Positions 26,701 to 32,074 of a DNA stretch of 32,074 nucleotides are shown here, piece by piece (positions within the stretch are counted from its first letter, which is position 1; the number at the start of each line of letters is the position of its first letter). The notes beneath the pieces are model-generated. The model ran no database searches, was not told the origin of the DNA, and was given only the letters and a program-made list of their open reading frames with translations. The DNA is from Chthoniobacterales bacterium (GTDB taxonomy: Bacteria; Verrucomicrobiota; Verrucomicrobiia; Chthoniobacterales; JACTMZ01), in NCBI GenBank assembly GCA_021463515.1, contig JAJTYZ010000091.1, positions 1-32,074 on the forward strand, in the 5' to 3' direction. A program made the position numbers and the translations under genes.

Positions 26701-28600
26701 TTTCTATAAAAATCGCGTACAACAGATTCATATCGTCGGAGAATACGCCAATAAGATGTTGGAAGGCACACCGCAGGCTATCCAATTTGTAGAGGATTAC
26801 TTTCGCCTCAATTCCCCCTCATTCATGGAACGATATTTCACGAAAGCTCGCCAACTTGAAATGCGACTTAATATCACTCCAAAAAAGTATCGCGAACTCT
26901 TCGACTCACTCTCCGATACCCAGAGACGCGTGATAGACGACCGAGAATCACGTGTCATTGTCGTAACCGCCGGCCCGGGAAGCGGAAAAACTAAACTGCT
27001 GGTGCACAAACTTGCGGCCCTTCTTTTAATGGAAGATGTTAAGCACGAGCAGCTACTAATGCTCACCTTTTCCCGTGCTGCGGCGACTGAGTTTAAAGCC
27101 CGGTTGGTCTCTCTCGTCGGAAATGCCGCAAATTTCGTCGAGATTAAAACCTTTTATTCATGGTGTTTCGACCTCCTCGGGCGCGTTGGCTCTCTGGAAA
27201 ATACAGATAATATCATAGGCGAGACCATTCAGAAAATACGAGCGGGGGAAGTTGAGTCCAGTCGCATTTCGAAAGCTGTATTGGTAATTGATGAAGCCCA
27301 AGATATGTCGGGGTGCGAATACGAACTCGTACGTTTACTCATGGAGTACAATGAGGCAATGCGCGTCATCGCCGTCGGTGATGATGATCAAAATATCTAT
27401 TCTTTTCGCGGCTCCGACTCGAAATATTTCGCCGCGTTACTCCAAGCCAAAGGAGCAACAGGCTATGAACTTGTGACAAACTATCGAAGTGCTCCCAACC
27501 TCGTCGCATTTTCAAACCAATTTCTTTCGACGATTAAGAATCGGATGAAACACCAACCTATCGTCGCGCAGGCTTTACAAAATGGAACACTCACCCTCCA
27601 ATATCACACTTCTCCGCACCTCGCCCAACCCCTCCTGCACGAAATTCGTAACAGCGGCCTTACAGGCTCTACCGCCGTACTCACCTTCGATAATGTCACC
27701 GCCACAACAATCACCGGGCTGCTTAACTACACAGGGTTTCCAGCTCGCCTCATCCAAAGCAACGATAGCTTTTCATTAGCCGATATTGACGAAGTAAAAT
27801 TTTTCTCCCGACAAATTGCGGATTTTGTATCCATACCCAAAGAGGAATGGGAAGCCGCGAAACGACGCCTCCACCAGGACTATCCTTCTTCCAGTCGTGG
27901 TCTTGAAGTATGTACGGCCATTATAAAGGACTTTGAATCGGCCAACACCCATTCGCGATACCGAACCGACTTTGAAGTCTTTGTACGCGAGTCTCGCTTA
28001 GAAGACTTCTTCTCTATCGCCTCACGCGAAGTGATTACGGTCTCAACCATGCATAAGTCGAAAGGCCGTGAATTTGACAACGTATTTTTACTCCTCCCTC
28101 GAACACCCACGACTGACGAAGAACGCCGCTTGATCTATGTTGCGATGTCCCGTGCCCGATCGCGCCTCGTTATCCTGACCACCTCGCGGGCCTTTAACTT
28201 CATTCAAACCGAAGATTTTCTTCGAAAAACAGACCGTCACAACTGGGGCGAGCCATCCTCACTCACCCTCTTCCTTACACACCGAGATATTTGGCTTAGC
28301 TCTTTTAAAAAAGTACAACCTGCGGTAAACAAACTCTACTCCGGAGACGACCTGAAAGTAGTAACCACAGAAAAGGCGGACCAATACATTTGTACGAACA
28401 AAAACGGCCAAGTTGTCCTGCATTTCTCCAAAAAGTTTCAAGCAGAACTAAGGAATCATAAGGCTCGCGATTACATCCCAACCTCCGCTCGCATCAATTT
28501 TATTCTCTGGTGGAAAGAAGCGGACAACCCCGACAAAACAACCCCAAACAATCCCTGCAAAATCATCCTCCCTGAACTCCACCTCCAAAAGTCATCCTGA
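23762..28600 (+). CDS. Exonuclease-RecQ-UvrD fusion helicase-nuclease
   Basis: A 1612-residue fusion of three DNA enzymes. Residues 1 to about 125 form a DnaQ/Werner-type 3'-5' exonuclease: VYFDTE (D8, E10), GHNIIQHD (D58), and a likely last acid in NPLNDAKK (D108). A linker carries a C-x3-C-x2-C motif (C231, C235, C238). A RecQ-type SF2 helicase spans about 262-600: Walker A FPTGGGKS near 286, IDEAHCFSSWGQDFRPDY near 387, AFGMGVDK near 551, EAGRAGRDE near 580. The usual RecQ zinc module is not seen; a long helical, winged-helix-like region (600-1050) follows. A UvrD-type SF1A helicase completes it: GPGSGKTK near 1071, DEAQD near 1177, GDDDQNIYSFRG near 1206, NYRS near 1240, STMHKSKGREFDNVF near 1427, YVAMSRAR near 1459. 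ATG 23762 (MTKIVYFDTE) is preferred over upstream TTG 23609, which coincides with the promoter. Function: repair or defence (inference). Confidence 0.9.
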   Translation: MTKIVYFDTEVSSERGKVCDIGAIDELGSTFHSPLKAEFQNFLHDAAYVCGHNIIQHDLKFVGDCVPPSAMIVDTLFLSPLLFPHKPYHALVKDDKLFSDELNNPLNDAKKVKSLLDDERAAWQLLSSEMRSIFTALLTNQSEFSGFFHLMNSSHSTVLNIPITETIAKIFHNSICEYSPLMAAIQRAPIELAYALALIHGNDLTSLLPPWVVLQYPRIERLIRSLRAKPCLHGCPYCRNKLDPKRGLKKYFGFDDFRLYAGEPLQENAARAALEGKSSLVIFPTGGGKSITFQIPALMSGESEKGLTVIISPLQSLMKDQVDNLEARGITRAVAISGLQDPIERAEAIKRVADGSACILYIAPESLRSSTTLRLLQQRNVVRFVIDEAHCFSSWGQDFRPDYLYIGDFIKELCRQKFGDTNQGGIPISCFTATAKQRVIEDICAYFKEKLGTQLEIYTALSRRENLHYKVIECTEESEKYNRVRILLELYKCPTIIYVSRTRRAQEIAEKLVQDGFSALAFHGKMERERKTHNQNSFLSGNTQIMVATTAFGMGVDKKDIGLIIHYDISDSIENYVQEAGRAGRDENIQAQCYILFNEGDLDKHFLLLNQTKLNFSEIQQIWKAVKECTKARLSVQQSALEIARTAGWNDTAGTEMETRVITAITALEQSNYLKRGQNSPRIYASSIRCKSMTEASQRITASPRFLNEAQRNHASRIMANLFSARSRKSNEPNEAESRVDYLSENLGIVREDVIRVVQILREEKILDDQQDLSAHFTNDANQNRSLRILNEYLEIELFLQKFITEEKSVIHIKRLNEEAEKAGCRACNTRIIHTLLNYWEIKHLARRQWDRLNNAHVTAVLPPAAFVGAINKRGEIAREIVKYLHQKIVTEEKPEPDQKTVSITFSVIELARSIHANAGLFQIPMTSVEIEDALFYLSRIGAMKIEGGFMVVYNRLTIERKEPDLRVRYKKDDYKKLDDFYKNRVQQIHIVGEYANKMLEGTPQAIQFVEDYFRLNSPSFMERYFTKARQLEMRLNITPKKYRELFDSLSDTQRRVIDDRESRVIVVTAGPGSGKTKLLVHKLAALLLMEDVKHEQLLMLTFSRAAATEFKARLVSLVGNAANFVEIKTFYSWCFDLLGRVGSLENTDNIIGETIQKIRAGEVESSRISKAVLVIDEAQDMSGCEYELVRLLMEYNEAMRVIAVGDDDQNIYSFRGSDSKYFAALLQAKGATGYELVTNYRSAPNLVAFSNQFLSTIKNRMKHQPIVAQALQNGTLTLQYHTSPHLAQPLLHEIRNSGLTGSTAVLTFDNVTATTITGLLNYTGFPARLIQSNDSFSLADIDEVKFFSRQIADFVSIPKEEWEAAKRRLHQDYPSSSRGLEVCTAIIKDFESANTHSRYRTDFEVFVRESRLEDFFSIASREVITVSTMHKSKGREFDNVFLLLPRTPTTDEERRLIYVAMSRARSRLVILTTSRAFNFIQTEDFLRKTDRHNWGEPSSLTLFLTHRDIWLSSFKKVQPAVNKLYSGDDLKVVTTEKADQYICTNKNGQVVLHFSKKFQAELRNHKARDYIPTSARINFILWWKEADNPDKTTPNNPCKIILPELHLQKSS

Positions 28601-28785
28601 ATACTTACTTGATAAATTCCGCACGCTCAAGGCATCAGGAGTCGAGAGAAGGTTTTGAAGATTTCATGAAATTCGCCATGCTAAAAACGGAAGGCCATAA
28701 CATTTTGATGGCACAAACACAACGATACGTCCGCGCACAAAATTCGCGTCTTCCGAAATGCCATTGCGTCCCCTAATATCTTTCC

Positions 28786-29481
28786 ATGCCTGAAACAGAC
28801 TATTTTTCAAAGTATCGCGCTTACTTTTTGAGTCAGAATGATGCACCTCGTAGTGACGCGGGGGCGCATCCGCCATTTGTGACAATCTCACGTGAAGCCG
28901 GCAGTGGTGCGGAAACGGTTGCTCATCTGCTTGCGGGAAAACTCAACGCTAAGCGAAAGCCGGACGAACAGCCTTGGATGGTGTTTGATAAAAATCTCAT
29001 CAGTAAAATGCTCGAGGACCAACATCTCCCCCAGGCGATTTCTCAGCTCATCCGCGAAGATACTGACGCCACTGTGGAATCGCTCGTGGGAGAATTGCTG
29101 GGGCTGAATCCTTCCATGTGGACGCTGTTTCACCACACGAGCGATACTATTCTCAAGCTCGCACGTCTCGGGCGGTGCATCATCGTCGGGCGTGGCGGAT
29201 GCATTATTACGGCGAAATTGCGAGGCGGACTTCATGCGCGTTTGGTTGCGTCTAATGCACAAAGGCTTGCCCACCTCAAAAGTCATTTTGGCTATGATGA
29301 CAAAGCCGCTGAGCAATATCTGCGCGAAAGTGATGCCGGTCGGCGACGATATCTCAAAGCCAACTTTGACCACGATCTTGATGATCCGTTGCTCTACCAC
29401 GCAACGCTTAACACCGGGTTGTTAGGCTTCGAAGAAACCGCAGATGCCCTTGCTATATTGCTTGGTTCTCAGCACGCCTAA
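28786..29481 (+). CDS. Cytidylate kinase-like family protein
   Basis: This 231-residue P-loop protein of the cytidylate-kinase-like group (PF13189-type) is related to CMP kinase but not the canonical enzyme. The nucleotide-binding loop is ISREAGSGAETVAHLLA at about 34-50. KNLISKMLEDQHLP follows, then CIIVGRGGCIIT, and the arginine-rich lid in ESDAGRRRYLKANF, ending with DPLLYHATLNTG. These features fit the group. Its substrate is not established. A hairpin followed by a T-rich stretch overlaps its stop codon, and rnr starts 23 bases after it. ATG 28786 has no Shine-Dalgarno sequence. The 185 bases upstream hold no supported gene. Confidence 0.85.
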   Translation: MPETDYFSKYRAYFLSQNDAPRSDAGAHPPFVTISREAGSGAETVAHLLAGKLNAKRKPDEQPWMVFDKNLISKMLEDQHLPQAISQLIREDTDATVESLVGELLGLNPSMWTLFHHTSDTILKLARLGRCIIVGRGGCIITAKLRGGLHARLVASNAQRLAHLKSHFGYDDKAAEQYLRESDAGRRRYLKANFDHDLDDPLLYHATLNTGLLGFEETADALAILLGSQHA

Positions 29482-29504
29482 GGCGCAAGGCGTCTTCCTA
29501 TTTT
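29474..29504 (+). terminator. Candidate intrinsic terminator/attenuator between cytidylate-kinase-like gene and rnr
   Basis: ACGCCT (29474-29479), an eight-base loop and AGGCGT (29488-29493) form a 6-bp stem followed by CTTCCTATTTT, directly before the rnr ATG at 29505. Termination here would separate or attenuate rnr. The stem is moderate and the T-run is interrupted. Confidence 0.4.
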
Positions 29505-31688
29505 ATGCCCTCTCCTCGCCGTCAAAAACCCTCTGCTCCCCCCAAGAAAACAACTCGTTTCCCTCGAGACAATGACGATTCTTCGCTTTCAGTCCGCGCC
29601 TTAGCGTTTGTGCGCAAGCAGCAGAAGTCGCCTCCTTCGGCGCAAGAAATCGCACGAAATTTACATCTATCGCCTAAAGAAATTCCACGTCTCACGCGCC
29701 TTCTTCACACGCTCGAAAAGTCCGGTGATCTCGCCCGTGTGCGAGGCGATCGCTTCACTTCTCCCTCCGATGCTGACCTTGCTGTTGGCACCATTCAAAC
29801 GCATCGTGATGGTTCGGCGCATTTGCTACGTGATAAACGCGGCGAACCGGAGTTTTACATTAGCCCCGAAAATGCAGGGACGGCTCTCCCGGGTGATCGT
29901 GTTGTGGTTCGGTATTTACGAGACAAAGCTCTACATCGTGGTTATCAGCCTTGCGGGCGTGTGATTCGCATTCTCGAACGCGGCACAACAACGGCTGTGG
30001 GGACATTGCAAAAATCCAAACGGTTTTGGTGCGTTGTTCCCGATGATCGCCATTTCTCCCACAACATCTATGTCCCCTCCCCTGCGCCACCGCTTCATCC
30101 CGCCCAAGGCGACAAAGTCGTTGTCCGCCTCGGAGAATGGACCTCGCGGCATAGTGCGCCGGAAGGCGAAATTATTGAAGTCCTTGGTCCCGCCAACAAA
30201 CCCGGCGTGGACATTGAATCCATCATTCGAAAATTTGAAATCCCTACGCACTTTCCGGAAGATGTGATTGCGGAGGCGCAAGCTTTTCCTTCGGGTGTTT
30301 CTGCTTCTGCCATGATCGGACGTGAGGATTGTCGCGACACCCTGGTGGTGACGATTGATCCCGATGATGCACGAGATTTCGATGATGCTATTAACGTAAT
30401 GCCAACAGCTGACGGTTGGAAACTGACCGTTCACGTGGCCGATGTTTCGCATTACGTGTTGCCCGGAACGCCGCTGGATGCGGAGGCTTACAAACGCGGC
30501 AACAGCGTGTACCTTCCAGGCCGCGTGATCCCCATGCTGCCCGAGGCACTGAGCAATGGCTTGTGCAGCTTAGTGCCCAACGAAGACCGCCTCACTTTTG
30601 CGGCCTTTCTCGATGTCGCCCGCGATGGCAAAATTCGTAAAGCGCGTTTTGCCAAAGCCGTCATTCGCAGTGCCCGCCGCTATACTTACCAAGAGGCTTA
30701 TGCACGATTGAAAGTTCCGCCAAAGGACAAATTTGATCGCTTGCTGCACGAAGCGTGGACCATGGCTTCCGTCCTGCGTAAAAAGCGTTTTGATGCCGGT
30801 GCCCTCGATCTCGATTTTCCCGAAGTGAAAGTTTACCTCGACCCACAAGGTATTCCCATTCGCCTTGAACGCGTGGAGAACGACATTTCACATCAGCTCA
30901 TCGAGGAATGTATGCTCGCCGCCAATGAGTCAGTCGCTCGCTTATTTCGCATGACACCTGCGGCTGGCCTTTTCCGCATTCATGAAAAGCCGGACGACGC
31001 TAAACTCAACGAATACCGCGAGCGTGTGCAAATGAGCGGCTATCGCGTGGGCAATCTCTCGGTGCGCAAAGAATTGACGCGCTTCCTGCGCACCTTGGGT
31101 GGGAAACCCGATGAATATGCATTGAAAACCGCGTTGCTCAAAAGTCTCAAACGCGCCAGCTACTCGGCGGAGCCTCTTGGCCATTACGGTTTGTCAAAAA
31201 GTGACTACACGCATTTCACCAGTCCGATCCGCCGCTACGCCGATCTTATCGTTCACCGCATACTCGCCGCCACCTGCGGCGTTGCTCCCAAACGTACAGG
31301 GAAGACCCCGCGGCATTTGTCGCTTGATCAAATTGCCCGCCACCTTTCTACGACAGAACGTCGCGATTCGGATGCGGAACGCGAGGCAGTGCAGTTGAAA
31401 AAGTTTGAGTTTTTCCGTCGTCAGTTGTCCAAGCGTACAGGCCAACCTTTTCGCGCCGTCATTCTCGAAGCCCGCACCTTCGGAATGTTTGTCGAATTGC
31501 CGGACGTTATGGCCAGCGGCCTTATCCACGTTTCGGCACTCGGGGATGACTTCTATACCTACGATCAAAAACGGCAGCGGTTTGTTGGACGCCGCACCAA
31601 AAAAACCTACAAGGTCGGTGATGAAATCGAGGTGGTCATTGCTCGTGCCGATCCGTTTAAGCTGCAGCTTGATTTTGCACCGGCTTAA
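29505..31688 (+). CDS. rnr: Ribonuclease R
   Basis: This 3'-5' processive exoribonuclease degrades structured RNA and takes part in RNA quality control. The 727 residues contain a basic N-terminal tail, a winged-helix domain (about 28-85), and cold-shock domains with GTIQTHRDGSAHLL and PGDRVVVRYL. The RNB catalytic domain has the metal-binding TIDPDDARDFDDAI at 283-296 and HVADVSHYV, GNSVYLPGRVIPMLPEALSN and SPIRRYADLIVHR. A C-terminal S1 domain starts near 640 (FRAVILEARTFGMFVELP ... GLIHVSAL). The C-terminal basic tail of E. coli RNase R is missing, common in shorter homologues. It lies 23 bases after the cytidylate-kinase-like gene, with a hairpin between. Confidence 0.96.
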   Translation: MPSPRRQKPSAPPKKTTRFPRDNDDSSLSVRALAFVRKQQKSPPSAQEIARNLHLSPKEIPRLTRLLHTLEKSGDLARVRGDRFTSPSDADLAVGTIQTHRDGSAHLLRDKRGEPEFYISPENAGTALPGDRVVVRYLRDKALHRGYQPCGRVIRILERGTTTAVGTLQKSKRFWCVVPDDRHFSHNIYVPSPAPPLHPAQGDKVVVRLGEWTSRHSAPEGEIIEVLGPANKPGVDIESIIRKFEIPTHFPEDVIAEAQAFPSGVSASAMIGREDCRDTLVVTIDPDDARDFDDAINVMPTADGWKLTVHVADVSHYVLPGTPLDAEAYKRGNSVYLPGRVIPMLPEALSNGLCSLVPNEDRLTFAAFLDVARDGKIRKARFAKAVIRSARRYTYQEAYARLKVPPKDKFDRLLHEAWTMASVLRKKRFDAGALDLDFPEVKVYLDPQGIPIRLERVENDISHQLIEECMLAANESVARLFRMTPAAGLFRIHEKPDDAKLNEYRERVQMSGYRVGNLSVRKELTRFLRTLGGKPDEYALKTALLKSLKRASYSAEPLGHYGLSKSDYTHFTSPIRRYADLIVHRILAATCGVAPKRTGKTPRHLSLDQIARHLSTTERRDSDAEREAVQLKKFEFFRRQLSKRTGQPFRAVILEARTFGMFVELPDVMASGLIHVSALGDDFYTYDQKRQRFVGRRTKKTYKVGDEIEVVIARADPFKLQLDFAPA

Positions 31689-31760
31689 AATGGGATTAAT
31701 TTTTCGATTTTGACGGTCTTTACTTGACTCTTTTTTTTGATAGGTCATTGGTTGCGCATT
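31689..31760. other. Short intergenic region upstream of ABC exporter
   Basis: An AT-rich 72-base gap containing two TTGAC-type hexamers (in TTTTGACGG and ACTTGACTC) but no convincing -10 box at the right distance. No hairpin terminator was seen behind rnr. Confidence 0.25.
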
Positions 31761-32074
31761 ATGAGTTCGAGATTTCATCAAGACCCTAGAGACGACCCAG
31801 ACCGAAGTAGGAAAAATGATAAGCACTCACAGAAGGCAGCGCCCGTTAACTTCGGGCGCTTTGACGTACGACGCACCGCAGTGGATGGAAATGATGACGA
31901 GGACGAGGCACATGTCACGCGCCCGGATACGCCGCGACGTTTTTGGGAAATCCTTCGACGTTACAAGAACCTCATTGCCGTCGCCATCGTAGGAAATATT
32001 TTTACGGTGCTTCTCATTATGGTCGTACCGCTTTTTGCAAAGCTCATCATTGATGAAGCGATTCCGGCAAAAAA
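31761..32074 (+). CDS. ABC transporter permease/ATPase (exporter type), N-terminal part only
   Basis: The gene runs off the right edge; 104 residues are visible. A charged N-terminal extension of about 62 residues (MSSRFHQDPRDDPDRSRK, then acidic VDGNDDEDEAH) precedes RPDTPRRFWEILRRYKN and the first membrane helix LIAVAIVGNIFTVLLIMVVP, ending LFAKLIIDEAIPA. The helix followed by P-L-x-x-K-x-I-I-D-E is the standard start of the first membrane domain in MsbA/LmrA/bacteriocin-type exporters. The ATPase part would lie outside the window, so the substrate is unknown. ATG 31761 has no Shine-Dalgarno sequence. Confidence 0.72.
   Translation, partial: MSSRFHQDPRDDPDRSRKNDKHSQKAAPVNFGRFDVRRTAVDGNDDEDEAHVTRPDTPRRFWEILRRYKNLIAVAIVGNIFTVLLIMVVPLFAKLIIDEAIPAK

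Overview
The window comes from a free-living bacterial chromosome, most likely a member of the Verrucomicrobiota (Opitutae-like) or a close PVC relative. This is inferred from gene content and style: LacI-type regulators next to large unclassified carbohydrate-active proteins, a secreted asparagine-rich beta-helix protein, a cytidylate-kinase-like protein followed by RNase R, and almost no Shine-Dalgarno sequences ahead of start codons. No rRNA, tRNA or CRISPR was recognised.

Layout. (1) Positions 1-9400 look like a carbohydrate-responsive accessory segment. It holds a LacI-family regulator (minus) divergent from an alanine/glycine:cation symporter, a 687-residue putative TIM-barrel glycosidase-like protein, a secreted 962-residue parallel beta-helix protein, and a LacI-type effector domain with no DNA-binding head. 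A 14-bp palindrome (TCACAACGCTGTGA) lies in the divergent promoter region. A near copy (TCACAAGGTTGTGA) abuts the beta-helix start codon and a degenerate copy abuts the start of the 687-residue protein, suggesting one small regulon. (2) Positions 9480-14313, minus strand, read glgP, then an orphan MalK/UgpC-type ABC ATPase, then dGTPase: glycogen breakdown, sugar-import energisation and nucleotide-pool control. (3) Positions 14412-17282 carry a flippase-like membrane protein translationally coupled to a RibD C-terminal-like reductase, convergent and overlapping with an M20 metallopeptidase. (4) Positions 17387-22345 carry SMC, with an unusual acidic insert, convergent with a rhomboid-like pseudoprotease and a DUF1622 membrane protein.

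(5) Positions 22346-28600 look like an accessory island. First comes about 1.3 kb of gene debris: a broken vapBC toxin-antitoxin locus and a transposase remnant interrupted by a 122-bp REPIN-like palindromic element. Then comes a single 1612-residue protein that fuses a DnaQ/Werner-type exonuclease, a RecQ helicase and a UvrD-type helicase. It has its own well-formed promoter and an 11-codon upstream frame that overlaps its start codon. This three-enzyme fusion is the most notable object in the window and a candidate single-gene DNA repair or phage-defence factor. (6) Positions 28786-32074 return to housekeeping genes: a cytidylate-kinase-like protein, RNase R (rnr), and the start of an ABC exporter that runs off the end.
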